The notes beneath the pieces were generated by a model. The model was not told the origin of the DNA. It ran no database searches and saw only the letters and a program-made list of their open reading frames with translations. A stretch of DNA of 64,000 nucleotides from VFKU01 sp964620045 (GTDB lineage: Bacteria > Hydrogenedentota > Hydrogenedentia > Hydrogenedentales > GCA-2746185), in NCBI GenBank assembly GCA_964620045.1, contig CAZUJL010000011.1:65490-129489 (forward strand), given 5' to 3'. Made by a program: the position numbers and the translations under genes. Shown piece after piece: positions 18,490-27,551 of the stretch (the first letter of the stretch is position 1; every line of letters begins with the position of its first letter).

Positions 18490-19269
18490 CTACGCCCGGC
18501 GAATTGTCAGGCCGCCGTCCACGGGCAGCGCGATCCCGGTAACGAACGAGGCCGCCGGCATGCAGAGGCTCAGCGTCATGTGCGCGACTTCTTCGGGCTC
18601 GCCGTAGCGGCGCAGCGCGGTGCGACGCCGCGCGTAGATCTGCTTTTCTTCGTCGCCGATGCCCGCCGTCATACCGGTGTTGACCGGTCCCGGGCAGATT
18701 GCGTTCACCGTGATGCCTTCCTTGCCAAGTTCAATCGCGAGGCTGCGCGTGAGTCCGATGACGCCCGTCTTCGCCGCGGCGTAGGCGCTGTTGCCGCCCG
18801 TCGCGCCGAGGCCTTCGGTGGACGCGATATTCACGATGCGCGGATGCTCCGCCTTGCGCAGGTGCGGCAGCACTTCGCGAACGAGCAACACTTGTGCGGT
18901 GAGCAACACGCGGTGTGTGAGCTCCCAGATCGCCATATAGTTGTCGGTATCGACCGGCGTCGGCAACGCAATGCCGGCGTTGTTCACCAAAATATCCAGC
19001 CCGCCGAATTCGCGCACGACCTCAGCGACGACTTCGCGAATGCGCTCCGGCTTCGACACATCCAACGCCCAGGCCTTCGCCTGACCACCCGCCGCGCGAA
19101 TCTGCGCCGCAACGTCTTCGGCGCCGTCCGCGTGCATATCGGTGACGGCCACCCGCGCGCCTTCGTCGCCAAACAGCATCGCGGTCGCCCGCCCCATGCC
19201 GCTCGCGCAGCCGGTAATCAGCACGCGCTTTCCGGCAACGCTGCGGCTCAGTTTCGACAATCGCGGCAT
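18490..19269 (-). CDS. Short-chain dehydrogenase/reductase (FabG-like)
   Basis: 259 residues. The cofactor motif is TGCASGMGRA, NNAG appears mid-protein, and the catalytic Ser and Tyr/Lys lie in NIASTEGLGATGGNSAYAAAK. The PGPVNTGMT loop and C-terminal VDGGLTI are typical of classical SDRs. It follows the enoyl-CoA hydratase-like gene by two bases on the same strand, suggesting a beta-oxidation-like or aromatic side-chain degradation pair. It is separated from the TetR operon by about 100 AT-rich bases. Confidence 0.92.
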   Translation of the reverse strand: MPRLSKLSRSVAGKRVLITGCASGMGRATAMLFGDEGARVAVTDMHADGAEDVAAQIRAAGGQAKAWALDVSKPERIREVVAEVVREFGGLDILVNNAGIALPTPVDTDNYMAIWELTHRVLLTAQVLLVREVLPHLRKAEHPRIVNIASTEGLGATGGNSAYAAAKTGVIGLTRSLAIELGKEGITVNAICPGPVNTGMTAGIGDEEKQIYARRRTALRRYGEPEEVAHMTLSLCMPAASFVTGIALPVDGGLTIRRA

Positions 19270-19271
19270 GG

Positions 19272-20081
19272 TTAGGCCTCCGTCTCGTACTTCGGTTTCC
19301 GCTTCTCGGTGAATGCCCGCGCGCCTTCGCGGAAATCGCCGCTCATCACGGCCAGCGTCTGCGTGCGGTTTTCCATGAACAGCGCGGCCTCGAGGCTCTG
19401 CGCGTCGATCGACTGGTTCAGCACTTCCTTCGTCATTCGCAGGCCAAACGGCGCCTTCTCAAGCATGATGCGCGCGGTCTCCAGCGCGGCATTCACCGCC
19501 TCGCCGTCCGGCACGACGCGCGACACATACCCAATCCGCTCGGCCTCGGCCGCCTCCATCGTGCGGCCCGTGTACAGCAGGTCCGCCGCGCGCGACAGTC
19601 CAATCAGCCGCGGCAGGAAGTACGTGCTGCCGATCTCGCCGGAGCTGAGCCCGATGTTGATGTACGAGCATACGAACCGCGCGCTTTGCGCCGCGATGCG
19701 GATGTCCGCCGCCATGGTGAGCGAGAAGCCGCCACCGGCCGCGACGCCGTTGATCGCCGCGATGATTGGCTGCGGGATCCGGCGCATGTGCTGCACCATG
19801 TCGGCGATGTACCGCTGCGAACTCGTTTGCTTGGACACGTTCATCGGTTCGCCGTCCGCGCTGCGGCTCGATTTCAGGTCCGTGCCCGCGCTAAATCCGC
19901 GGCCCGCGCCGGTGAGAATCACTACGCGCACGCGGTTCGACGATTCGAACTCCGTCAAGCACGCGTGGATTTCTTTCACGGTTTCGTAATCAAACGCATT
20001 CAGCCGATCCGGCCGGTTGATGGTCACCACGGCGATGCCCGGCTCCGGCTCCTGCACCAACAGCGATTTGTACGTAGTCAT
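19272..20081 (-). CDS. Enoyl-CoA hydratase/isomerase family protein
   Basis: Crotonase-fold protein of 269 residues. TGAGRGFSAGTDLKSS forms the first half of the oxyanion hole region and GVAAGGGFSLTMAADIRIA the second. The start MTTYKSLL at 20081 has GGGAGG just upstream; frames extending further up are not family-like. It precedes the SDR gene by two bases. Hydration, isomerisation or other crotonase chemistry cannot be distinguished from sequence alone. Confidence 0.92.
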   Translation of the reverse strand: MTTYKSLLVQEPEPGIAVVTINRPDRLNAFDYETVKEIHACLTEFESSNRVRVVILTGAGRGFSAGTDLKSSRSADGEPMNVSKQTSSQRYIADMVQHMRRIPQPIIAAINGVAAGGGFSLTMAADIRIAAQSARFVCSYINIGLSSGEIGSTYFLPRLIGLSRAADLLYTGRTMEAAEAERIGYVSRVVPDGEAVNAALETARIMLEKAPFGLRMTKEVLNQSIDAQSLEAALFMENRTQTLAVMSGDFREGARAFTEKRKPKYETEA

Positions 20082-20204
20082 GCGGCCTCCCTTTGCAACC
20101 CGCGCGCACTCTAGCCCGCGTCCCGGCCAAACGCAATCGTCCTGCGGATACCTTCGCCCGCCATCTGATAGTCTCTCTAAAATCCGCAATTCGGAGGACC
20201 GCGC

Positions 20205-22496
20205 GTGCGCACATTGCTGGTACTCTCGCTGCTTCTAGCCGCGTCCGCCTCTTCGGCGCCGGCCGATATGCCCAAGGGCTCCTTGCTGATCGCCGAGCAC
20301 GGCGTGGCCCACGGCCGTATCGTGGTGGCCGACGATGCATTACCGTCCACGCTCTATGCCGCGGCTGAATTGCAGCGCTTCCTGAACGAAATGAGCGGCG
20401 CGCGGATCCCCATCGTGCCCGCCACGGAACGTTTGCGCCGGGGCGATATCGTGCTCGGCCAAAGTCCGAACTACCGTCGCCGCATTGGCATAAAGTACGA
20501 CACGGCTCCGGCGCGGCCCGAAACCTACTTTCTGAACACACATCAGGGCTGCCTCTACATCAATGGCGCTGAACCGCGCGGGGTGTTGTATGGGGTCTAC
20601 GCCCTGCTCGAAGACGTGCTCGGCTGCCGCTGGTTTACGCCCGAAGTCAGTCGGATTCCTAAGGCCGATTCCCTCGTGATTCCGCCGCTCAGCGTGTCAC
20701 ACGCTCCCGCGCTCGAATACCGCGAACCTTTCACCGCCGAGTGCCGCGACGGGGAGTGGGCCGCGCGCAACCGCATGAACAGCAGTGCCGCAGATCTCAC
20801 AGAGGCCCAGGGCGGCAAAGTGACCTACTTTGGTTTCGTGCATACCTTCGACCAACTTATACCGCCGGCGCAGTATTTCGACACGCACCCCGAGTACTTC
20901 TCGCTGGTCAAGGGCAAACGCCTGAAGGAGCGTTCGCAGCTCTGCACGACCAACGAGGATGTCGTCCGCATCATCACCGACGAAATCCGCAAGCGCATGC
21001 GCGAACACCCGGAAGCGACCGTGTTCTCCGTCTCGCAGAACGACTGGTACAACTACTGCGAGTGCGACAAATGCACTGCGATGGCCCAGGCCGAAGGCTC
21101 GCAGATCGCGCCGGTGCTCTGGATGGTCAACCGCGTCGCGGATGCGGTCAAGGACGAGTTCCCCGACAAAGCCATCGATACGCTCGCCTACCAATGGACC
21201 CGCAAACCGCCGCGCACGATGCGCCCGGCGTCCAACGTGATTATGCGCCTGTGCAGCATCGAATGCTGCTTCGCGCACTCCTTCGAAGCCTGCAATAGCC
21301 CCGAAAACAGGGCCTTTGTGGAGGATGTGAAGGGCTGGTCGACCATGTGCGACCGCCTGTGGGTGTGGGACTACGTCACCAGTTTCGGCCACTACCTCAC
21401 ACCGTTCCCGAACATGCGCCTGCGCGACGACAACATCCGTTTCTTCGCCGAGCACAACGTCACCGGCATCTTCGAGCAGGACGTTTACACCACGAAGAAC
21501 GGCGAGCTTTCCGCGCTCAGTGGCTATGTGGGTGCGAAGCTGTTGTGGAATCCGGACGCCGACGCACAGATCGCCACAACGGAATTCCTCGATGGCGTCT
21601 ACGGCGCGGCCGCGCCACACATCCAGCGCTACCTCGATTTGATCCACGATCACGTCGAGCAGGAAAACCATCACGTCATGATCTGGGCGAGTCCTTCGGA
21701 TCCGTATCTGAACGAGGCGCTGCTGGCGCAGGCCGACACCATCTGGGACGCCGCCGAAGCAGCCGTTGCCGCCGAGCCGGATACGCTCGCGCGCGTGCAG
21801 ACGGCGCGGCTGACGGTTGATTATGCGATCATCGAACGTGCACGCCAGCGCGGCGATCGGCCCTACTCCATCGATCACGCCACCTACACCGTCACGCCAA
21901 ACCCGGAGTTCCGCGCGCGGGCGGATCGCTTCTTTACCATCGGCGAGCGTAGCCACATTGAAAGCCTGCGCGAGTCCAGTTTCACGCTTGCGGACTACGC
22001 CAAGTTGATCGAGCCGATGATGAGCCCGGTGACGCTCAAGCCGATTTCCGCAAAATCCCATCCGTCCGGATTGCAGCCGGGCCTCAATTTCCAATACTAC
22101 GAAGGCGATTTTACGGACCTGCCCGATTTCAATGCGCTTACGCCCACCGCCACCGGCTGGACAGGCCGCGTGTCCCTCGATCCTTCGCCGCAAACAAATG
22201 CGCTTGCCCTGCGCTTCGAAGGCTATATCGAAATTCCCGCCGACGGCGTCTACACCTTCAACACGCGCTCCAACGACGGCAGCCAGCTTTTCCTCGGCGA
22301 CAAGCTCCTGGTCGACAACGGAGGCCAGCACCCGATGCGCGGCCAGTCGGCCTTCATCGCGCTGCGAAAAGGGTATTATCCCCTCCGCGTGACGTACTTT
22401 CAGGCCGGGGCCCTCTATGGCCTTGAGCTCTACTATTCCGGCCCGGGGATCGAGATGCAGCAAGTCCCGACGTCCGCGCTGTGGCGCAGGCCGTAG
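20205..22496 (+). CDS. Exported DUF4838 protein with C-terminal PA14 domain
   Basis: 763 residues from a GTG start preceded by GGAGG. Residues 1-18 form a signal peptide. About 20-130 resemble the alpha-glucuronidase N-terminal (GH67N-like) domain, and about 140-480 the DUF4838 region, including FSVSQNDWYNYCECDKC with clustered cysteines. A PA14 domain begins near 625 (LNFQYYEG...YTFNTRSNDGSQLFLGDKL). PA14 domains bind carbohydrates, and DUF4838 proteins are suspected glycosidases without settled activity. It is the first of three exported-protein genes read in the same direction (next start 24 bases on), consistent with extracellular glycan use. Confidence 0.85.
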   Translation: MRTLLVLSLLLAASASSAPADMPKGSLLIAEHGVAHGRIVVADDALPSTLYAAAELQRFLNEMSGARIPIVPATERLRRGDIVLGQSPNYRRRIGIKYDTAPARPETYFLNTHQGCLYINGAEPRGVLYGVYALLEDVLGCRWFTPEVSRIPKADSLVIPPLSVSHAPALEYREPFTAECRDGEWAARNRMNSSAADLTEAQGGKVTYFGFVHTFDQLIPPAQYFDTHPEYFSLVKGKRLKERSQLCTTNEDVVRIITDEIRKRMREHPEATVFSVSQNDWYNYCECDKCTAMAQAEGSQIAPVLWMVNRVADAVKDEFPDKAIDTLAYQWTRKPPRTMRPASNVIMRLCSIECCFAHSFEACNSPENRAFVEDVKGWSTMCDRLWVWDYVTSFGHYLTPFPNMRLRDDNIRFFAEHNVTGIFEQDVYTTKNGELSALSGYVGAKLLWNPDADAQIATTEFLDGVYGAAAPHIQRYLDLIHDHVEQENHHVMIWASPSDPYLNEALLAQADTIWDAAEAAVAAEPDTLARVQTARLTVDYAIIERARQRGDRPYSIDHATYTVTPNPEFRARADRFFTIGERSHIESLRESSFTLADYAKLIEPMMSPVTLKPISAKSHPSGLQPGLNFQYYEGDFTDLPDFNALTPTATGWTGRVSLDPSPQTNALALRFEGYIEIPADGVYTFNTRSNDGSQLFLGDKLLVDNGGQHPMRGQSAFIALRKGYYPLRVTYFQAGALYGLELYYSGPGIEMQQVPTSALWRRP

Positions 22497-22520
22497 TCGA
22501 AGTAAAGGAGTCGTCCTCGC

Positions 22521-23819
22521 ATGAAGCACTCTCGCCGCACCTTCCTGAAAGGCACGCTTGCCGGGGCCGCCGGCTTCGCGTTTCTGCCTTCGCGTCGCGC
22601 CACGGCGGCCCGTGTTGGGCCGAACGACACCGTGCGTCTCGCCGTCGTCGGCTGTGGTGGCATGGGCCGCGCGCACATCTATTCGCTGGCCTATCAGGAC
22701 GGCTGTGAAATCGTCGCGCTGTGCGACGTATACAAGCCGCGCTACGAAGAAGTCGTGCAGAACGTCACCACGATTTATCACGACAAGCGCAACATGCCGG
22801 ACAAGACGCCGGTCGGCTACCAGGACTTCCGGCACGTCCTCGATCGCGACGATATCGATGCGGTGTTCTTTGCCACGCCGGACCACTGGCACGCGCTGAT
22901 GACGATCATGGCCTGCCAGGCCGGCAAGGATGTTTACGTGGAAAAGCCCTGCTCCACCACGGTGGACGAAGGCCGCAAGATGGTCGAGGCCGCGCGCCGC
23001 TATGGCCGTGTCGTGCAGGTGGGCACGCAGCAGCGCTCCATGCCGGTCTTCCACGAGGCTATGAAGATCATCCACAGCGGCGTGCTTGGCCCGATCACGA
23101 CCGCCACCGCGTGGATCGGCACGAACTACACCGGCGAACGCATGACCTATGAGCCTGTGCCCGAGGGCCTTGATTGGGACCTCTGGCTCGGCCCGGCGCC
23201 GGAAGTGCCCTATTCGCCCGAGCGCTTTGGCGCCTTCCGCGGCTGGCACGAATACGCCCGCGGCGGCGAGCTGACGAACTGGGGCGTGCACCTTGTCGAC
23301 ATCCTGCACTGGGGCATCGGCCAGGATGCGCCGCTCAACATTCAGGCGACCGGCGGCAATTACATCACCGGGGGCGGCGCGGACAACTATGAAGTCGTCG
23401 ACGCGCTCTTCGAATATCCCGGTTGCACGCTCACGTGGGAGCAGCGCCACACGAACCAGCACGCCTCGCTCGGCTACGGCATGAAGTTCCAGGGGCCGAA
23501 CGGCCAGCTTGCTTGCGACCGAGGCCGGCTCTTTGTCGAACCCGACACGCTCGGCATCGCGCCGATGATTTTCCCGCCGGAAGAGACCTGGGCGAATCGT
23601 GATCATCACCAGAATTTCTTCGACTGCGTGCGCACGCGCCGTCGGCCCGCCGCCGATATCGAGCAGGGTCATCGCTCCACGACGGCGGTGCTGCTTGCCG
23701 GCATCGCGCTGCAGTCCGACCGCGAACTGCACTGGGATCGCACCACCGAAACCTTCCTGAACGATCCGCAAGCCAACCGCCATCTGTCGCGGCCCTACCG
23801 CGCCCCGTGGCATCTGTAG
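22521..23819 (+). CDS. Tat-exported Gfo/Idh/MocA family oxidoreductase
   Basis: 432 residues. The N terminus carries a twin-arginine signal (SRRTFLK then a hydrophobic stretch ending near residue 30). The NAD(P)-binding domain begins VRLAVVGCGGMGRAH and contains the EKPCSTTV segment typical of the family. The ATG follows AAAGGAG. Tat export would let the protein fold with its nicotinamide cofactor before translocation. It sits between the DUF4838-PA14 gene and the HEAT-repeat gene, fitting periplasmic sugar oxidoreduction, as for many planctomycete and Lentisphaera homologues. Confidence 0.92.
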   Translation: MKHSRRTFLKGTLAGAAGFAFLPSRRATAARVGPNDTVRLAVVGCGGMGRAHIYSLAYQDGCEIVALCDVYKPRYEEVVQNVTTIYHDKRNMPDKTPVGYQDFRHVLDRDDIDAVFFATPDHWHALMTIMACQAGKDVYVEKPCSTTVDEGRKMVEAARRYGRVVQVGTQQRSMPVFHEAMKIIHSGVLGPITTATAWIGTNYTGERMTYEPVPEGLDWDLWLGPAPEVPYSPERFGAFRGWHEYARGGELTNWGVHLVDILHWGIGQDAPLNIQATGGNYITGGGADNYEVVDALFEYPGCTLTWEQRHTNQHASLGYGMKFQGPNGQLACDRGRLFVEPDTLGIAPMIFPPEETWANRDHHQNFFDCVRTRRRPAADIEQGHRSTTAVLLAGIALQSDRELHWDRTTETFLNDPQANRHLSRPYRAPWHL

Positions 23820-23830
23820 AAGGCTGTGAA

Positions 23831-25918
23831 ATGACGTCGAAATTCTACAATTTATTGGCGAAAACCCTCGTTTTTGGCTTGGCGCTGGCGGCCACCTTCT
23901 CGGCCTCCGCCCAGATCGCGCGCCACGAATTGCTGCGCATGATGCGGAGCGACAATGCGAAGGAGCGCGCCCTCGCGCGTCAGCTTCTGCCGCGCGAAGG
24001 CGTCGATGTTGTCGAGGACGTGCTGCCCGCGCTCGCCGACGGCAACGAGGCTGTGTGGCGCACGGCGTCGAACATCCTCAGCGATATCGGCAACGAAGTC
24101 TCCGCGCCCGGCTTCGAAGCCAATCGGCGCCACTACTCGGATCTGCTGCTTGCGCGCCTTGCCGCTAAACCGGAAGCGGCCGAAGTTACGCGCCTGCTCA
24201 ACATCGTTCCGTTTGCACTGCCCGAAGGCACCGATGTCGCGCCCGTCGCCGCGTATCTGGCCGATCCCGCGTTGCGCTTCAACGCCCGCAATGCGTTGCA
24301 GCTTGCGGCCACAACAGAGTCCAAGACCGCCTTGCGCACGGCGCTGAAGGGTGCCGACGGCACCTTTGCGCTCGCGCTCATCGACACGCTCGACAAGCTC
24401 CGCGATGCCGCCGCCCGCGAGCAATTGACCGCCCGCATGCGCGATCGCGACCCGGCCATTCGCGCCGCCGCCGCGCGCGCCCTGGCGTGGACGGGAGATA
24501 CGAGCCTCGTTCCCGCGTACCGCGAGATCATCAAGAACGCCACGCCCGAAACGCAGATTGAAGCCGGCAACGCCATCTTGCTGCTGGCGGATGCCGTGGT
24601 GGTGCGCGGCGGCCAATACGATTTCGCCATGGAGATTTATCGCTGGGCGCTGCAGAACCTGGACGGCCTGGTGCTCAAGGGCGCCGCCATGGCCAGCATG
24701 GGGCGTTACGGCGATGACCGCGTCGTGCCCTGGATTCTGGATGCCGCCGCGGCCGCTCCCTCTGGCACGCTCGATCATGGCGCCCTGGAGGCCTTTGCTG
24801 CCTTGAAAGGCGACACCTGCGCGCACGTACTCGTGGCAAACCATGAAGCTTCGCTGAAGCAGTTCGGGCCTTCGATTTACGGTGCGTACGGCCGCCGGCC
24901 TGAAGAAATTTTCTTATCGCTGCTGCTCGACGCGGTCAACAGCGATGACGCCTACACGCGCCACGTCGTTACGCTGGCGCTGCTCGATACGGACCGTCCG
25001 CAGGCGATTCAGGTGGTCGCGCAGCGCGGCGTAGGTCTCGAAGGCGAACCCCGCGCGATTCTCATCGACACCCTCGAACTCAAGGCCGCCAAATACCGCC
25101 GGGCGAACAACGCCGCGGCCGCCGGCGCTGCGTATGCCGGCCTCTATCGTCTCGCGACGACCGACGAAGACCGCCATTTTGCGCTGGACGGCATGATGCG
25201 GTATCCCTCCGAGGAAGCCTTCACGCTGGTGAAAGACCTCATTGGCCAGGACCAGCTCAAGGACCTGTCCGTGCCCTTCCTGGCCGGCATTGCGCGTGCG
25301 CTCTACGCGGCCAATCGCCCCGAGGACGCAGGCCGCATTCTTGACTCCGTCGTGCCGCGCATCGTCACCAGTGCCGACATGCAGGCCTTCATGGGCGCCG
25401 TGCAGGGTGGCGGACCGGAACTCGCCCGTGCGCTTGGCTTCATCACGAAGTGGCAGGTGATCGGCCCCTTCCCGTGGTCGATGGCCGATGCGTTTTCGGC
25501 AAATCCCATCGGCGCGCCGGACGTCGATCTTGGTAAGACGTACTCCGTATCCAAAGGCGATCCGCGCGCGTGGAAGGCTGCGGAAGCCGGCGGCGCGAAC
25601 GCCATCGTCGATCTGACTGGGCTCTTTGGTATGCAGTCCAATGCCGCGGCCTACGCTTACGCCGAGATCAACGCCGCAGAGGCGACGCCCATTGTGCTGC
25701 GCGCCGGTAGCGACGACGGCATCAAGATTTGGGTCAACGGCACCGTGGCCCACGAGCACAACATCGATCGCGGCCTTGCCGTCGATCAGGATCAAGCCAA
25801 CGCCGGGTTGGTTGTCGGAAAGAATCGTATCCTCGTCGAGATTACGCAGGGCGGCGGCGGTTGGAATTTCTGCCTGCGGCTGACCTATCCGGATGGTCGC
25901 CCCTACTCGGCGAAGTGA
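23831..25918 (+). CDS. Exported HEAT-repeat protein with C-terminal sugar-binding-like domain
   Basis: 695 residues. The start MTSKFYNLL at 23831 begins a signal peptide ending near ATFSASA. Residues about 30-520 are helical HEAT/PBS-lyase-type repeats (for example DPAIRAAAARALAWTGD and LADGNEAVWRTASNILSDIG). The C-terminal ~140 residues form a beta-rich domain with LRAGSDDGIKIWVNGTVAHEH and a QDQANAGLVVGKNRILVEI segment, resembling the galactose-binding-like domain at the ends of planctomycete glycoside-associated proteins. It lies 11 bases after the Gfo/Idh stop. Likely a periplasmic scaffold or binding protein; activity unknown. Confidence 0.85.
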   Translation: MTSKFYNLLAKTLVFGLALAATFSASAQIARHELLRMMRSDNAKERALARQLLPREGVDVVEDVLPALADGNEAVWRTASNILSDIGNEVSAPGFEANRRHYSDLLLARLAAKPEAAEVTRLLNIVPFALPEGTDVAPVAAYLADPALRFNARNALQLAATTESKTALRTALKGADGTFALALIDTLDKLRDAAAREQLTARMRDRDPAIRAAAARALAWTGDTSLVPAYREIIKNATPETQIEAGNAILLLADAVVVRGGQYDFAMEIYRWALQNLDGLVLKGAAMASMGRYGDDRVVPWILDAAAAAPSGTLDHGALEAFAALKGDTCAHVLVANHEASLKQFGPSIYGAYGRRPEEIFLSLLLDAVNSDDAYTRHVVTLALLDTDRPQAIQVVAQRGVGLEGEPRAILIDTLELKAAKYRRANNAAAAGAAYAGLYRLATTDEDRHFALDGMMRYPSEEAFTLVKDLIGQDQLKDLSVPFLAGIARALYAANRPEDAGRILDSVVPRIVTSADMQAFMGAVQGGGPELARALGFITKWQVIGPFPWSMADAFSANPIGAPDVDLGKTYSVSKGDPRAWKAAEAGGANAIVDLTGLFGMQSNAAAYAYAEINAAEATPIVLRAGSDDGIKIWVNGTVAHEHNIDRGLAVDQDQANAGLVVGKNRILVEITQGGGGWNFCLRLTYPDGRPYSAK

Positions 25919-25925
25919 AGTGGAC

Positions 25926-27071
25926 TCAGGTTGCCATCACTTCTAGAAAGACTTTCTTAAAGGTCTCCATCTCGTCCGGCGTGCCGATCGAGATGCGCGC
26001 GTGCGTCGGCCACGAAGACCACGGCCGGCCGATGTATACGTCGCGTGCGGCCATGCGCGCGATGACGTCCTGCGCCGGCCGGTGGGTGTCGACCATCATT
26101 TTATTGCTCTGATTCAGCGCAAACGTGTAGCCGTTTTTCGTGAAAAAGTCCTGCAAATCCTTACGCCGCTCGTCGTATAGCGCTTTGCGCTCCGGCACCA
26201 CCGTCGAGTCGGCCAGCATCGTGCGCGCCGCTGCCATGGCCGGCGCCGGCATCGCGCCCGCCTGCATGCCGCGCATGGGCGTCACCTTGTCCGGCGACCC
26301 GATTGCAAAACCCGCGCGCAGCCCCGCCATGCCGTAAATCTTGGAGAAGGTCCGCAGCACGACCACGTTGCGCCCGTCACGCACATACGCTGTGCCGCGG
26401 GGCTCATCGGTAAAGTGGATATACGCCTCGTCCAAAATCACAGTTACATCGCTTGGACAGTTTTCTATTATATATTTCACGTCGGCATCCGGCACCACGG
26501 TCCCGGTCGGATTGTTCGGATTGCAGAGATAAATCGCGCCCGCGCCTGTAGCTGCTTTCACCATGCTCTGCACGTCCTGCCGGCCGTCTTTGGCGAGCGG
26601 TACGCGCGTGACCGGCGCGCCCATCCACCGTGCAGCACCCGCAGCCGACTCATATCCTGGGTCGGACGTAACGAGCCCGCGCGACGGAGACGTGTATGCG
26701 ATGACCGCCTGGTGCAACGCGAGACTCGATCCCGGATAGACCAATATGCCGCGCGGATCCACGCCTTCCTGCTCGGCAAACAGGCCGACGAGGTCGGAGG
26801 CTTCTTCGTAGTTGTAGCGTCCGCCATCACGCGCCACGGCCGTATATGCGTCCAGCGCCGCGGGCGTGATCCCCATCGGGTTTTCGTTCGCGTTGATCTT
26901 CACCGCGCCCGCCCCGAGCCGCCTTCCCAAGGCCGACGCCTGCGCCATCGCGGCTTCGTTGTAGAAGGAGAGCGTCGCCGCGCCCGCGCCGAGCAGGGTC
27001 GCGATCTTGAAGAAGTCCCGGCGCGAGTGGCCGAGTTTGATCAGGGTCTCCGCCGTCTGTTCGGTCAGCAT
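25926..27071 (-). CDS. Tat-signal aminotransferase (histidinol-phosphate aminotransferase-like)
   Basis: 381 residues. The N terminus has a twin-arginine motif SRRDFFK (Arg17-Arg18) followed by a hydrophobic stretch to about residue 44. The rest is a class I/II PLP-dependent aminotransferase: NPNNPTG at 184-190, DEAY at 214-217 and the PLP-binding Lys244 in TFSKIYGMAGLRAG. The closest relatives are HisC-like, but a biosynthetic HisC would be cytoplasmic. It ends seven bases from the convergent HEAT-repeat gene. Its promoter lies in the origin-like region on its right. The physiological amine and keto acid are unknown. Confidence 0.88.
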   Translation of the reverse strand: MLTEQTAETLIKLGHSRRDFFKIATLLGAGAATLSFYNEAAMAQASALGRRLGAGAVKINANENPMGITPAALDAYTAVARDGGRYNYEEASDLVGLFAEQEGVDPRGILVYPGSSLALHQAVIAYTSPSRGLVTSDPGYESAAGAARWMGAPVTRVPLAKDGRQDVQSMVKAATGAGAIYLCNPNNPTGTVVPDADVKYIIENCPSDVTVILDEAYIHFTDEPRGTAYVRDGRNVVVLRTFSKIYGMAGLRAGFAIGSPDKVTPMRGMQAGAMPAPAMAAARTMLADSTVVPERKALYDERRKDLQDFFTKNGYTFALNQSNKMMVDTHRPAQDVIARMAARDVYIGRPWSSWPTHARISIGTPDEMETFKKVFLEVMAT

Positions 27072-27550
27072 CGCGAATCCTCCGAGGAAAAAGTATATCC
27101 CTATTTAGCAACGACGATGCCACGAAATTTTCACACGATCTACGCTAAAACGGGCTGTTTTTAAAATCCCCGCGTGCCTTGGTGCCACGGAAGACACCCT
27201 CCCGTAAGTTTCGCACAGCGAGCTACCGCCGGGTAGAAAAAGCGCACGCGGCCGATCTGGAGTTTGTTGAAATTAGAGCTATATAAGCATAATAGTATTT
27301 ATGTATAGCTCGAAAATCGGCGATTTTTGGCGGTCTGTCGCAAACGGGGGCAATATTTTGAGGAGTATCCTGCGTGGAAGTGGCGCCTTACGTGAATAAC
27401 TTGGGGATAACCGCACTTTTTGGTCGACGAATGGTGCTTGGGGCGCCAGGTAGGGCTAGTTATAGGGGCGATTCTCCCTATTTTGGCTGATTTGGGTCTG
27501 TGGTGCCATTTGTGGATAAGTTGGGTGCTTCGATGGGTTCCACGTGGAAC
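27072..27550. other. Candidate replication-origin-like intergenic region
   Basis: A 479-base gap without genes. It holds one perfect DnaA box (27510-27519), one near-match TTGGGGATAA (27401-27410), an AT-rich stretch (27264-27312) with an 8-bp inverted repeat GAGCTATA/TATAGCTC (27276-27283 and 27304-27311), a short dyad AAAATCG-g-CGATTTT (27313-27327) and a parS-like palindrome touching the rsmG stop. rsmG commonly lies beside oriC with parA/parB. Only two box-like sites were found, so this is a candidate, not a demonstrated origin. Confidence 0.45.
27510..27519 (-). promoter_or_regulatory. Perfect DnaA box near rsmG
   Basis: TTGTGGATAA, the reverse complement of TTATCCACAA, 17 bases from the parS-like palindrome at 27536. 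A one-mismatch copy TTGGGGATAA lies at 27401-27410 in the same orientation. Confidence 0.6.
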
Positions 27551-27551
27551 C
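27536..27551. promoter_or_regulatory. parS-like palindrome (site 1)
   Basis: GGTTCCACGTGGAACC is a perfect 16-bp palindrome. Its core GTTCCACGTGGAAC matches the ParB-binding consensus GTTNCACGTGNAAC. It lies at the 3' end of rsmG, and the same 14-mer recurs at 28058-28071. Confidence 0.75.

Noticed and set aside
20697..23813. A 1038-codon open frame on the minus strand
   Set aside because: It is antisense to the DUF4838-PA14 and Gfo/Idh genes, whose protein motifs, signal peptides and ribosome sites are clear; the composition is typical of a GC-rich shadow frame.
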